A DNA stretch of 64,000 bases from Phlebotomus papatasi. Lineage: Eukaryota; Arthropoda; Insecta; Diptera; Psychodidae. The stretch covers positions 65,110,712 through 65,174,711 of the forward strand of contig NC_077224.1 of the NCBI RefSeq assembly GCF_024763615.1, in the 5' to 3' direction. A program made the position numbers and the translations under genes. Shown one piece after another: positions 10,860 through 22,805 of the stretch. The notes under the pieces are model-generated. The model saw only the letters and a list, made by a program, of their open reading frames with translations, did not search any database and was not told the origin of the DNA. Numbering within the stretch: the stretch's first letter is position 1; each line of letters starts with the position of its first letter.

Positions 10860-11345
10860 CGACAAGGTTCAGTTCCCTTTAAGGGGTTACGTGGCAGCTT
10901 TGAAATTTCATAAAAATACCATATTTTCTTTACATCATATTTTTCGCCAAAATTAAAAAATAAATTAAATTTGAGCTCTTAAGCCATATAATACACCATC
11001 TTAACTACATTTTCTAAAATTTCCATTTCCAAATTTTAAAAATTCAGCCGTTGTTGGGGGCTTATTTTTGGAGACGGGTTTTTAAAAGAAACATACTTTT
11101 CGGTTGACAAGATTTCCCAGAGCATATTCAACTGACGTCAAAAAACTAAATATTCCCTATTAGTTGATGAGTTACACTCGTACTTGAACGGTACATTTTT
11201 TTAAATGAAATTTGCATTTTTGGCAGAATTTTATACAAAAAATACTATTTTTAAAGTTTTGTTGGATAAATGTCATTTGTACTTGACTTTCGCAAAGTGG
11301 TTTACAAAAGTTATAAAGTTTCATAAAATTCTCTATTTGCTCAAA
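10860..11345. repeat. Dispersed older repeat, copy A
   Basis: Stretches such as CATTTTCTAAAATTTCCATT, CTGACGTCAAAAAACTAAAT, TGATGAGTTA and GAATTTTATACAAAAAATAC recur in the same order at about 37655-37831 and 38246-38400, where the copy is split by a younger element. Its class is unknown. Confidence 0.6.
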
Positions 11346-13140
11346 TCATACCAGTATGCTTCGAATTATGAAACACGGTAAATTATTGCTAATTATAAAT
11401 TTTTAAAATTTATTGAGTTTTTGAAAGTGAAGATACTCGTAGCAGGTTTTCTAATATTTACTTAATATGCCGATGGATACAGATTGAATCAGTGAATCAA
11501 GTTTATTACCTGAACATTTCAATTTGCATGATATATCAAAGTTTTAAAAACGTTACTAAGAAAATTTAAATGAGAAGCCCCCGGTTATCTCAAATTCAAA
11601 GCAATTGACCTTGCACAAGTTAAATTAGAAAATCTATCCCATTTTGGAATTTCAAAATAAAATGTAAGTGAACCAGACGATGTAACTCAGATTTACCTAA
11701 GGCTGTTCATTAAGCACATACACATTTTCTCATGCCTTCCAGTAAGTTTTTAAACCTCCAACAGGTCAAGAAATAAATTATAGAACAAATGTAAATGTTC
11801 CGAAAATATATTCAGAGTGCAAAATCCAATAGGAAAAGTTGTAGAGTGGATACTTTACGAACTTTGGTGAGCTTCTGTATATGGAGTTTGTGCAAATTTC
11901 TATACCAACTTTATACTGATACGATAGTCTGACTATGAATAAATATTTTTACCAGAAATCTGTGCATATATGCACAATGGAGCTTTAGAAAAAGCAAAAT
12001 TCTTGAGGGGAATCTGAAACTTCTATTATTGAATGAATTTCAGTTGGTAAATTTCAAAGTTTCAGCATCTTGAGTTTATCTGTGAGCCTTCAGGCGAACC
12101 TCTTTCTCATCTTCTTCAGCTTGAATGCATTTTGATGATGATAAATGCGAAAGTAGAAATATTTATTGTGATGGAGATGCATATGACATGACATTAATTT
12201 TTAATCCCATTTTGGCCAAGGGCTCCTTTTCTTTTCTTTCCCATCCCCAACATCTTCAATATCTCGTATGTCGTTTCAACCACAAAATACAAGAGATTGC
12301 GATATGTGTCTCCAGATATTGTTGAGCAATATAAGCTTTTAGTTTTATGTCGGTCTCCCTACTCCCTTTTCCCTTTTCCCGCACCATCCACCGAGATTTT
12401 CGCATTTCACCGCCGTGGGCTGTTCACAATGGAGCAATTTTCTTTAGGCTTTCACCAATATGATTGTCCTTTAAATAAAAATGCCTTAGGAAGTTTCGCG
12501 AGTAAGGTTATATTTTTTGTCATTTTGGGAATATGTGTATGATAACAAAAAAAGAGATGAAAATCACCATCTGGTTCTGATTACATTTTCTCTCTTTTCA
12601 AAATAAAATTCATGAGCATTGGTTTTCTTTTTACAATATCAAAGTACTATGATTTTTAAGGAGCGCATTTCAACCATTCAAATAAACTTTTATACTAATT
12701 TTTTCGGTCAGCAATATTCCAGATGTTCTATTTCAAAGAGTTCTTTTTTGCTAAATTTTTGATCATTTAAATATTCTGTTGCAAATTCTCCATTCGATTT
12801 TTTTTTGAACAAGAAAGGTACTTTTGTTTCAAATATATAGGAGAGAGTGGGGAAGTTTCACGAAGTTAAAGTTTTTTTTAAGACTCATTCGCCAAACGTG
12901 AATGAACTATATTCACAGTAAACAAGGGCAATTAATTGTTTTGGGAAATAGTTGGAAATACATTAACAATATAATTTATTATCACAAAATTTTAAAATTT
13001 CGAAAAAGCAGATGTTAAACTATCATGTTAGAACTAAGAACTAAGAACTATTTATTAATAATTTTACTGCTCCACCTAGAGATCTGTATGACACGCTCAG
13101 AACAAAAACCAGCTACTTTAAGAGAGAAATGCATGAACGA
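11346..13140. other. Intergenic DNA, no gene recognised
   Basis: AT-rich, with short ORFs (for example 12125-12325 and 12297-12542) that show no motif, splice context or compositional support. Confidence 0.4.
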
Positions 13141-13615
13141 TAGGGGAAAGTACTCTCCCTTCGAACGTTCATGCCTTCACTGAGAAAAAAAGAGGGTTCG
13201 ATTAACTTTTTTCATCATAACTTTAACACTTTTTAGGTTTAAAAATATATTAACATTTTTTAATGTTAATTTTACGCCTTTTTAAGGGTAAAATTAACAT
13301 GAAGAAGGGTAACTTTAACCCCCAATACACCTAAAAAGAGTAATATTTACACCGATTTTGGATCAATACTCCAGGGTAAAATTAACATTTCCGGAATGTT
13401 ATTTTAACTTTTTCGGATTTCTCTCAGTGTTCGAATAATGTGATTTTCTTTTATCTTTTTCGTAAGAGATTTACACTAAATTAACATGTAATTATCAACA
13501 AATGACGATAAGCCAAATATTATTTGATATAAATAAGTAAATCTCTTAGGAAAACTAAAAGAAAAATCACATTATTCGAAGGCATGAACGTTCGAATAGA
13601 AAGTACTTTCCCCTA
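13141..13615. mobile_element. Long-arm MITE, CTCTCCCTTCGAACGTTCATG family, copy with internal insertion
   Basis: It begins TAGGGGAAAGTACTCTCCCT and ends with AAGTACTTTCCCCTA, with TTCGAACGTTCATGCCTTC mirrored by GAAGGCATGAACGTTCGAA. The left arm is interrupted at CCTTC by a different element (13178-13429). Removing it restores the arm sequence CCTTCGAATAATGTG. Other copies: 16862-17076, 20634-20839, 21069-21278, 29110-29322. Confidence 0.85.
13178..13429. mobile_element. MITE with CACTGAGA ends, nested
   Basis: Ends are CACTGAGAAAAAAAG and TTTCTCTCAGTG. The element lies exactly inside the left arm of the surrounding palindrome, with TT or TTC repeated at both junctions as a short target duplication. 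Internal repeats include GGGTAAAATTAACAT (twice). It is younger than its host. Confidence 0.75.
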
Positions 13616-15222
13616 GTGATTATTTGCATATAATCCCTCGCAATTCATATAATCCGTCGATTTTGAGTTTATATTGAAATGAATTGAATTATTTTATTTA
13701 TTCATGCCCAAATACAAAAAAAATACATAGTAGAACTGTTCATTTGGTTTGACATGTTAAAAATTTTTGGAGATTATTTAGGAGTATCAATTGAATCGAT
13801 GAGAGAACGAGCAACAAACAAGAAAGAGACTATTGTAAATTTAATTACAGAAATTCCACGATTTTTTGAATAGACATCTTTTTCATCATTTTATAGTAGA
13901 TTATTGTGTTTTGTGGCCGGTTTCCAGCTCCAGAGGTCAAACGGTTGGAGACAACAATTTCAGGTCTTCGGGGGATCCCTTATAAGTCAACCTAATTACT
14001 ATTGACATGATTTTCAAATTTCCGCCATGTTTTTTTTAAGTTGTCTATAGATTGAAGCTGATTTCATCAAAAATTATTTCAAAAATGTTTGAACAAAAAA
14101 ATAGTTTGAACGAATCTTTTTGAAAGATTGCTATCATTAACAGGTCTCTTGCTCTTGTGATCGTTTTTCATGAAAATGTGTAGTTTCTCTCATCTACAAT
14201 ATTTTCAGATGAAAATAAAGACGTAATTTTGAGGTTATGTTCGCTGGGAAAGTCAACAGCGGTCCCAAAGAGTCCGCCAATTTCCTCCTTTCCATCCATA
14301 TCGTAAACCATGGCATACGGAGCCAGTGTATTGAAGAAAACCTCAATAATACACTTCCGGCGATTTCTAGATAAAAACAGAAGAAATATTTCTTTCTTCA
14401 AAGGCAGAGTTGAATTCCACCAGGAACGGACATCTCCAGGAAAATACTCTGCTTTAGCATTTTTTGAAATTTTCCACAAAAATTCACTAAATACTATCCC
14501 AAGACACTTCCATAAACGCTTTTCTCACTTTCTCCAGCAGAAAACAATAAATTTTCGTGAAAAACAATCTCAAATCCTGCTGGCTCCCTTCAAAAATTCT
14601 GTCAAAAATGACTTTGATGAATTTTGTTCCAATGAATGTGTAGCGGTTAATTTCTTTCAAAATTTTTTTATGTAAATTACATTGAATTGGATTTGATTTT
14701 TGAAATAAATTGCCTACACTTTAGACAAATTTTCTTCAAAACTCATCTTTTTGTCAAAAATTCTTACCAATAATGTGTTGCGTAGGCAATTTTTTTGAAG
14801 GTTACTTCTTGAAGCTCGTTTTTGATCACCTTGTGAGTTTTTTTTCATTTTTGGGAATGTTTTTTACGTTTTTTTTTAGTGAATTCAAAATGTCTTTTCT
14901 TTGGCTTTTGAAACCGATCTTCGAATATGTCACATAAAGGGGCGTAATTAAACTAAGAACTATCCAGACGAAACCGAATATTTATTATAAATTTGAGGAA
15001 TGTTTTGTTATAGTCAGTTGTCAGAGACAATACTCATTATCTCGTACAACAGATCATCCACTTTCAATTAGCGATATTTTCTTCTCTTCTAAATAGAAAA
15101 GTCTTTTAGTATAAAGAAGAAAAATGCTTGAATTTCAATCCATGTTTCAATTTTGCTGTAATAAGAGTGACCGATATATTCATCTTGAACGATGTAATTT
15201 AACATTTTGAGAATTGAACATC
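13616..15222. other. Intergenic DNA with one possible decayed receptor fragment
   Basis: Bases about 13920-14000 (GGTCAAACGGTTGGAGACAA ... CTTATAAGTCAA) loosely resemble the start of the dispersed repeat near 28437 and 46560. The minus-strand ORF at 14168-14479 is described separately. Nothing else was recognised. Confidence 0.4.
14168..14479 (-). pseudogene. Possible fragment of a divergent ionotropic receptor
   Basis: The minus-strand frame includes FNTLAPYAMVYDMDGKEEIG and continues GLFGTAVDFPSEHNL. Insect ionotropic receptors start their ligand-binding S1 lobe with a similar pattern: a Pro-aromatic pair, a hydrophobic run, D/N-G, then G-G-hydrophobic. The frame has no good ATG, is closed by stops on both sides and lacks the pore and membrane helices, so at most it is a relic. 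Chance cannot be excluded. Confidence 0.2.
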
Positions 15223-15657
15223 AGGGGGAAGTGGACACTTTTGAATTGGGGTATCTTTAGAAACATAGGGAAAAGCGCGCTACCTTCGAACGACTCAAGC
15301 TTCGGACAATTCAATTTTTTCTTTATGTTCCATATGGATTTCACCCACAGCTCTTTTTTTTATTTAAGGTATTAAACTAGCTATTAAAATATAATATTAT
15401 AAATACACCAAATTCATTTTATAACACATTGAAAAAAAATGATATGTGCAAAGCATAAATCGTCCGAAGGTAGAGCGCTTTCCCTTACATTTTTCTTTTA
15501 TTTTTAAAAGGAATTGAATTGTAATTTATCTTCGCAATTGTTTTGTGGACCTAAATTTTATCACAGTAAGATCCAACTCCATCTAAGAATGGAAGAAAAA
15601 ATCAATTTTAAAGCTACCCCAATTCAAAGATGCCCTACTTCCCTCTAGTATTGTGTA
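15223..15657. mobile_element. MITE with GGGGAAGTGG ends, interrupted by another MITE
   Basis: The left part is AGGGGGAAGTGGACACTTTT plus GAATTGGGGTATCTTT; the right part is AAAGCTACCCCAATTCAAAG plus CTACTTCCCTCTA. It is split by the element at 15266-15487. A related copy is at 53066-53218, and a left-end piece lies near 10101-10180. Confidence 0.65.
15266..15487. mobile_element. Nested MITE with TA-GGGAAAAGCGC ends
   Basis: It begins TAGGGAAAAGCGCGCTACCT and TCGAACGACTCAAG, and ends GAAGGTAGAGCGCTTTCCCTTA. The two arms match with a few differences. It sits inside the element at 15223-15657 and is distantly similar in its first 30 bases to the CTCTCCCTTCGAACG family. Confidence 0.7.
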
Positions 15658-15678
15658 TTACCTCAATATTTCTTAACT

Positions 15679-15998
15679 TACACACAGAAAAATTTTGACT
15701 CTAAATTTAAGAATATAAGATCCTGGGAACTTAAATTGGACGTGAATCCCCGAGGAGTTCAAGTTTAGAAGCTCCGAGCGAAAGAAATAGGCTAGAACCC
15801 CTAGCTCTTTCAAGTTAAGAGATCGGGAACTTAAGTTCAGCATTAACTGGAAGATGAAAAATGTCTACAGATTTGCAAACTGCAACTAAAACTAAATGAT
15901 TAAGGATTTAAAATTAGGGCATTGGCATTCATTGGATGGGATTTGAAATTAAATTCCTGGGTGTTTCTGTTTAAGAATTTTTCATTTTTCTGTGTGTA
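15679..15998. mobile_element. MITE with TACACACAGAAAAAT ends, copy 1
   Basis: TACACACAGAAAAAT at 15679-15693 is the exact complement of ATTTTTCTGTGTGTA at 15984-15998. TA at each end may be the target duplication. A second copy in the opposite orientation lies at 37313-37638, sharing ATTCTTGAACAGAAACACC-type and GAATTTAAGTTCAAAT-type inner sequence. Non-coding. Confidence 0.85.
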
Positions 15999-16861
15999 TT
16001 CACAGTAAAGAGATCTGTTCTAGATTTGCAAAAATTTAATGTAATTGTAAGGATGCATTGTGTTCCATGGATCGTAAGGGCTTTAATAAGGTGTCCTACG
16101 AATAATTTCCAGTACTACATATATTAAATGTAAAATAACGATTTCACATTTCCTTGCTAGTTAATTGGTAAAAAATTGCGTATAATTTTTCAAAATCAAT
16201 TTTATTTTTGGGCAATAATATGGCATCCATTTGGTCCGAGAATTTTTCCCTCGCATACAATTTTTCCCTAGCAATACCGTCAATACCTACAAATTGGACC
16301 TAGTCAATTTCGGGTTAAACGTTGGACCAGCTTCCGCGCAAGTTTATCTATTCCTTTTAATGATTTAAAAAACAGCAACATGCCCCCACCTCCCCCGCTA
16401 AGAAAATTTTCAATTTGGTCCCACCCTAACTGAAATCCTGGGTACACCTTTGAGATGAATCACATTGATCCTCACCGATATGGTTTTGCTGTTTGTCCTT
16501 TCAATTTTAGACATTTTTATTACAATTCTAAAACAAAACATATCAGCTAATAACAGCATTAGGTTTTATATAGACGGTTTTATAAAATGATGCGTCAGTT
16601 TTCTCGTGAAAAGCCTTGAAATTCACAAGTCATATTCACTCAAGTATAGAGTTCACTATCATGAACTATGAAAGACTGTGAAATCCATTTGTTCCAGCTT
16701 TTTGTCAATAGGAGTAAGGAGTTTTACGAGAGAAGCTTTATGAATTTGTCTTCAAAATGGCGTATATTTGACTTTTTTTTATTATGTTAACATTAAATTT
16801 TTAAATACAGAATGAAAGGTATAATAACCTCAACAAGTTTATTATATGCGGAATGTTTTAG
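15999..16861. other. Intergenic DNA, nothing recognised
   Basis: No coding, RNA or paired-repeat signal was identified. Confidence 0.4.
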
Positions 16862-17076
16862 TAGGGGAAAGTGCTCTCCCTTCTAACGTTCATGCCTTCG
16901 AATAATGTGAATTTCTTTTATTTTTCGTAGAGATTTACACTAAATTATAACGGAAATATCAACAATTAATGATAAGCCAACTAATATTTAATAGAAATGT
17001 GTTTTCTTATGAAAACAGAAAGAAAATTCACATTGTTCGAAGGCATGAACGTTCGAAGGGAGAGTATTTTCCCCTA
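16862..17076. mobile_element. Long-arm MITE, CTCTCCCTTCGAACGTTCATG family
   Basis: It begins TAGGGGAAAGTGCTCTCCCT and ends AGAGTATTTTCCCCTA. The arms hold TTCTAACGTTCATGCCTTCG and CGAAGGCATGAACGTTCGAA. An uninterrupted copy of 215 bases, TA-flanked, able to fold almost end to end. Confidence 0.85.
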
Positions 17077-17626
17077 ATAGTACAAGTGTAAAAAAGAGAG
17101 ACATGATGAGGGAAAAATATAAAAGTAGTAGGGTTAGCCGAGACATACACCTTTTTTCCTATTTATTGTAACTTCACCGTATTTATTTTATTTTGATTCA
17201 ATTCAAATAAAGATGATATTAACTGAAACAGCTATCAAAAATAGTACTGCATTCTGAAAATTGTTAAAACTTGGAGTTCGAGCATTTAAAAAAACAAGCG
17301 AAAAAACTACATTGACACAGTTTTACAGTGAGCCAAGATACGTATGTTGATCCATAAAAAAATAATATTTTCATCAACCTGATTTCCAGAGTCATTTTGT
17401 TTTACCTTTTTATTTTGTATTTTTTTATATTCCATCCTATATTTATTTGTATTTGTGCTCGAAATTGGAGAAGAATAAATTAAAATGAAAAAAAAATTAG
17501 ATTTAATTTAATAGATTGATATGTGTCTCGATTTTCTAATGTTAAATTAAATTCTTGAAACACATCAAACACATTGATACTGAAGTACAATGATTTGATA
17601 AGCAAATTTCTGACTTTTAGAGGCCT
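17077..17626. other. AT-rich DNA, nothing recognised
   Basis: No repeat pair or exon was identified. It would form the 3' flank of the candidate gene ending at 17627. Confidence 0.35.
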
Positions 17627-17882
17627 TTAAAGCCTTGTCGAATTTGCAGAGTATACTCTAAATTCACCTGCAAGGCGAGGTCATTCAAAATTAAAGTAAC
17701 ACCATGTTTCTATTGAGTGTAATGGTGAGTGAAAAGATTTTATTGTTGATATAAAACTAACCTGTCGGCAAGGAGAAGAGCAATCCCAGGGCTACGAGGG
17801 ATGCAGTTGGCATGGGTAAGAACACTTGCCAAAAATAGTGCTGCATCATTGATGGCATCAACTTGAACAAGAATGAATACAT
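17627..17882 (-). CDS. Candidate short two-exon gene encoding a 53-residue hydrophobic peptide
   Basis: Exon 1 (17882-17762) starts at ATG and encodes MYSFLFKLMPSMMQHYFWQV and then FLPMPTASLVALGLLFSLPT, a signal-like or membrane-spanning stretch. It ends ACAG before donor GTTAGT. An acceptor (CCTCGCCTTGCAG) lies 94 bases downstream. Exon 2 (17667-17627) continues in frame with GEFRVYSANSTRL and stops at TAA. Splice sites, phase 1 agreement and intron size suit a fly gene. The product is not recognised. It may instead be the first exons of a longer protein using another acceptor. A possible 5' untranslated exon ends at donor GTTAGT near 18958, with an acceptor (TTGTCTTGAATAG) just upstream of the ATG. 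Confidence 0.4.
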
Positions 17883-19501
17883 TGTATTGGCGACTTTTTT
17901 TCTCTATTCAAGACAACACACAAAATTTTATTTTGTACAAAGTTATACAAAAAATAAATAAACAAACAATAAATTATACTGAGAGAATAAAAAATCCTCT
18001 GTAGGTGCAATTGTTTTTTTTTGTTTTAGTTCTTTTTGTTAATAATCTTTTGAATTTATTTATTACTTTTTTTATTTAGGTTTGGAGAATTTAATTCTCT
18101 GTATCGTTTTTTTTTATGTATTGTTGTTTTATTGTTTAATTTATTAAATGCACAACACTGGATTAATCACAATATTTCTTTTTTAAATAATGGTTTTTTA
18201 TCCGGTGATTAACGACATTTTCAGTGTATTTGATTAGCGCTAATTATTAGTGGGGGATTTTATTTTAAATTAAATTACATTATGTACATTTGAGCATGGT
18301 TTTCTTTAGTCTTTGTTTATGAAAATTCTCATTATCAGTTCATTAGGTATCTCATTAATATTATACTTGTTTGGTGTTCTATCTTTTGTTCCGGGTCGCT
18401 TTATTTATCCAATCTCTTATTTAGCCAATATATTCTATTAAAATTCAATGGATAAAATTAAGTTTAATTTAATACGAGTCCGTATTTAAATAGCTAATTT
18501 ATTACTCTACCTACTTCTAACCCTCGTTTGTTTTTTCTTTTTTTTTATTTCATTCAGAAAGGGAATGAGGTATTTATTTCATACAATTTAATCATGAATT
18601 GTTATCCTAACAAGTGGTTTATTGTATCAGTTAGAGTGTGTTGGAGGGGAATAATTAGAGAAATGGAAACAAGGCAAAATTCGATAAACATGTAAAAAGA
18701 GACGAAACTCATTTAATTTGATGAAATTTCCGCATCCGGTTTCATATTCTCACACCCCCATTTTCTCGCCTTTCCAACTTTTTCTGCAGAAGGGGGACCT
18801 CAATGTGTGCTTTTTGTGGGTTTGCAGAACGGAATACTTGTAAATCCTAATGGAAGTTTGTCTATATAAGACTGTTGTCGGAAGGGATGGTGTTATATAG
18901 TAATGGTAGTGAATGAGAAGAAAATGTTGGAGGAAGAGAAATAACTAACCTCAGGCAGTCAAAATTAGAATCATCTTCGTGAGGGTGTGTATAAAAGTGT
19001 TTACTCAGTAGGAGGGTGTACGAAAAGATATCAAAAAGCTCGTGGCAATTTGCTTAAGATTGAAAAGTTCCCCTATAAACCTTTTGCCTTCTCCAATCGA
19101 ATGGGAAACGGTTCACAAAAGGGACATTACAGTGTTATTCTATTAATTTGTAACGTTTTTTTTATATTGCAAATCAAATAACAAAATTTTTATCCTATTA
19201 TTTATATTTTTACAGCTTGAACTTTAGTTTTAAATGCAAATTGTACCTAGAAGATACTCTGTAAGGATAAGGCATCAGGGATTCAAATATTCCTAGTGAT
19301 AACTTTTAAGAAACTCCTTAAATGTTAAATTGTTAAAAATTCCGCAAAGAGTAAGGAAAAACGAGATATTGAAATTTTGATTTTGTTATGTTAAGTATTT
19401 TTCTCACAGGACGTATCAATTATTATTATTTTATTTTCTAAAATTTATGAATTCCTGCAAATTTATAGAATATTTTGACTATATTAAACACTGGGGTAAA
19501 A
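17883..19501. other. Very T/A-rich DNA, possibly a 5' intron and promoter
   Basis: Long T runs dominate 17990-18580. On the minus strand GACTGCCTGAG before GTTAGT near 18958 resembles a 5' exon end, with TTTATACACACC about 40 bases upstream. If used, most of this stretch would be a 5' intron of the candidate gene at 17627-17882. This is inference. Confidence 0.25.
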
Positions 19502-19713
19502 TAGGGTAATTTGGAACCATTTACAATTTGGGACATTTGAGATTTTCTCACTGTTTTAGAGATTCAAAAGGAAGAAAAGCTGTTCCTTTTCTTCTCAATC
19601 GTCTTTTTATTCTATTTCGCTATCATTTTTTCTCTCTTTGCTCATCTGAAACAATGAGAAAATCTCAAATGTCCCAAATTGTAAATGGTTCCAAATTTTC
19701 TCATTTTACCCTA
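19502..19713. mobile_element. Palindromic MITE with TTTGGAACCATTTACAATTTG arms
   Basis: The left arm TTTGGAACCATTTACAATTT plus GGGACATTTGAGATTTTCTC is mirrored by GAGAAAATCTCAAATGTCCC plus AAATTGTAAATGGTTCCAAA. The outer ends are TAGGGTAA and TTTTACCCTA. Plus-strand ORF 19528-19764 is a by-product. Confidence 0.8.
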
Positions 19714-20633
19714 ATTCTTTTTCCGTTTGCCGGAATTGTTTTCCGCGTAGATTTTTTTTATTAACAATTTTTGCTCAGGATAAAAAGTGTCAAAATTCAT
19801 GGGACAAAAAATTGAAAGGAATGAATTTTTTTGGGATCATTTTGTCACCTAATTCAGCAATTTTTCTATAATTACGGGAAGGTACTCTGTCTTCATACAC
19901 CATATGGATTCGAACATTTTATATTTTTCTCATAGTCCTATCTGACCTAATAGCAATGTATTTTAATAACCAAATTTAAGTCTTACGTTTCCTGAAAAAA
20001 ATAGGTCAGTTTCGTTGAAGGCACGTGAGAAAATATATGAAATATTCGAAGCCACAGAATGTGCGAAGTCTAAGAGCATTCCCCAATATGAAAATACAGA
20101 GTTTGTAAGAGAATAAAAGAAAAGATTTTTTCGTAAACTTTTAGAAAAATATCTGAAAACCCGATTCCCAATAGAATAAATAACCATCGTTTTCAAGAAA
20201 GTTGTAGAGAAATAAATTTTATATCAAAAATTGTTAAAACTACTCTCTCTCTTGAAGTTTGAGCAGTTAATATAATCTCAGCTAAATCAGTTTTTCATTT
20301 ATTTACGGGTATAATAAAACGAATCCAAATTGTCCAATTTATCCCATACCAATCAATATATACCCGAGTATTTTAGAGAACTTCTACAAAATTAACTTAT
20401 AGAAAAGGGATTTAAAAGCACACGTTCCTTCTAAATAGAGAAATGACATGGGTAAAAGTCTTCGAGCAGTAAATATTCCATAAGAACGTGCTGATTAGAA
20501 CTCGAAAGTGGTGTAGGAATTCATGACTGAGACCAAATAAAATATCCATTTTGTTATATTAGTTTAAAGACTCCTCTGTCAATACCCCATATATTGATAA
20601 GGGAGTTATAGATACTAAATTGTGAAAGAATTG
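19714..20633. other. Intergenic DNA, nothing recognised
   Basis: AT-rich. Only chance-length ORFs are present (for example 19963-20196 minus). Confidence 0.4.
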
Positions 20634-20839
20634 TAGGGGAAAGTACTCTCCCTTCGAACGTACATGCCTTCGAATTATGTCAATTTTCTTTTATTTTTCT
20701 TAAGAGACTTACACATTTCTATTAAATATTAGGTAGCTTATCATCAATTATTGATAATTACATGATAAAATTGTATGTAAGTCTCTTAGGAAAAATAAAA
20801 GAAAATTCACATTATTCGAAGGGAGAGTACTTTCCGCTA
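20634..20839. mobile_element. Long-arm MITE, CTCTCCCTTCGAACGTTCATG family
   Basis: It begins TAGGGGAAAGTACTCTCCCT and ends GGGAGAGTACTTTCCGCTA. The right arm lacks the GGCATGAACGTT segment present in the left arm, so the arms have diverged by a deletion. The inner part ATTTCTATTAAATATTAG is shared with 21069-21278 and 29110-29322. Confidence 0.8.
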
Positions 20840-21068
20840 TCATTTTCATAAATTTATTATTAATTCATTATTGAAGAAATTTCTTGATGAAGCAAATTAC
20901 TAATGATGATTATCAAGAGATGTATCAAGGAACTAATAATATTACAACAATGTTCTTGAAGTCAGGATCACAAATTAAAAAAAGAATCTTTCGAAAAATA
21001 ATAAATAATCGTAAGATTTTTTAAAAATGCAAAAGTTCGAAAAAATTTTGTTTTTCTATTTCGAATTT

Positions 21069-21278
21069 TAGGGGAACTTTGAACGTTCATACCTTCGAAT
21101 AGTGTGAATTTTTTCAAAGTTTTCCTAAAAGACCTCAACATTTCTATTAAATATTAGTTAGCTTATTATCAATTATTGATAAATTATATGACAATCACGT
21201 GAAAATTTTTAAGGAAAAGTAAAAGAAATTCACGTTTTTCGAAGGCATGAACATTCAAAGGGAAAGTACTTTCCCCTA
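21069..21278. mobile_element. Long-arm MITE, CTCTCCCTTCGAACGTTCATG family
   Basis: The left end TAGGGGAACTTTGAACGTTC lacks the AGTACTCTCCC segment; the right end AGGGAAAGTACTTTCCCCTA keeps it. It lies about 230 bases from the copy at 20634-20839. Confidence 0.75.
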
Positions 21279-22429
21279 CTCGATTTTTATTTGCATATCG
21301 TTATAAGATTTTAATAACACATGAGTAAAAGAAAAATATATCCAATAGAATTTTGTATGAGACAGAGAATGTTACAAAATATACGTCTCTTCACCATAAT
21401 ATCTTAGATTATGTATGCAAAACTATCAACTACAAAAACAGTACGAATACAAAGTATTAGTTTTTAGAATTGGATTTTGTTAGACAACATGATTTGAGTC
21501 AAACAACATTTGGGAACTTTAGCTTTTTTATGATGATCAAACTTAATTTAACTGCAATGCAACTCAATAAACTAAGAAAACCAAAGAGATGTTTTTAACT
21601 AGATAGTTCTGATAAGTCCTTGATTTCGTAAAGTATTAGACTAAAATAATAATCGAAGTTATTTGAGTATACAAACACGAAAAAAATTACAAATTGTTGC
21701 AAATATAAAATAATATTTACAAAGCAAATGTAAATACGAATAATGACACTATAAGTGTAAGACATTATCATTATTATGCCATTTCATTGCATATAATTTA
21801 TCAATTTTAGCATACCTAAATATATTTGAATTGGGAGTAAACTGGTAAACTTTAAATAGTTTTTAATGTTTATAAACATAATCATAAATATATAAAATGT
21901 TTATAAAACCAAAATACCCTTAATTATTATTAAGTAAATATTAATTATATTTAACTTAATTTAATAATTAAGTTTTATTAATATTAATAAGGTCGCTAGC
22001 AATCAAATGGATGGTAGTCAGAAATGTGAAACACATTTTTATAATTTATTTTTCAAAATTTCTTGAGCGATGTATAAGATACGCATAAATGTAGATAACA
22101 CAGTATGTTTTATTAACTCAAAGTACCAGGTGCTTTCTCATAAAAATATATAAGAAATTCAAATGATAGCGCTAATTGTTAAAATATTAATTGGCAAAAA
22201 TTATAGTTTTAACAGCAAGCGAATTTTGTAATATATCAAGCCATATTTCAAACAGGTTTTCAAACTCACTCAACTCATATTGAATTAATAAAACTTTCTG
22301 ATAATATTTCAAATTACATTGTATTTATAATTCTATTCAATGAAGTGGAAACTTCTTAGTTTAATATTTTTTTCTAAGCAGTTTTCTTATCCTGTGCCCA
22401 CTCATGGAAAAATTAGGTGAGTGTTAGGT
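21279..22429. other. Very AT-rich intergenic DNA
   Basis: No gene, exon or repeat pair was recognised; 21890-21990 is almost pure A/T. Confidence 0.4.
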
Positions 22430-22629
22430 GGTCTTCAGACTAGAAGTTTAGCCCAGTTTCAAAAGGTCTTAAAATCCTGAATGAAATTTTATTGTTGTTT
22501 TTAGAATCTATATAGGTCACTTATCTTTCATAATTCAATCCTAAGTTAAACTTTTCCAAAAAAATTGTGATTGATAAGAAATTTAAGCAGTTAAACCATA
22601 TGACTAAGTCTTAGGTTTGAAGCCCGTAT
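22430..22629. mobile_element. MITE, GCTTCAGACCTAAG family, copy 1
   Basis: It begins GGTCTTCAGACTAGAAGTTT and AGCCCAG, and ends TTAGGTTTGAAGCCCG. Copies at 26115-26316 (opposite orientation) and 34252-34452 share ends and the inner run ATTCAATCCTAAG. Inverted repeats of about 20 imperfect bases. Confidence 0.75.
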
Positions 22630-22805
22630 TACTGCCTCTGATTGACGATTGTTCGTGCATAAGGACAATCAATATTGAACAAAAATTTAAGGTTATGCTC
22701 TATGTTTATCGCCCTTTATAATAATTTAACCAATTTCTTCTATATCTGCGAGTAATCAATGAATTTATAATAATAAAATGAAGAATATTGAAATTAGAAT
22801 TGAAG

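Noticed and set aside
18541..18560. Poly-T stretches as retroposed transcript tails
   Set aside because: The whole 17.9-18.6 kb stretch is T-rich on the same strand with no target duplication or associated body.
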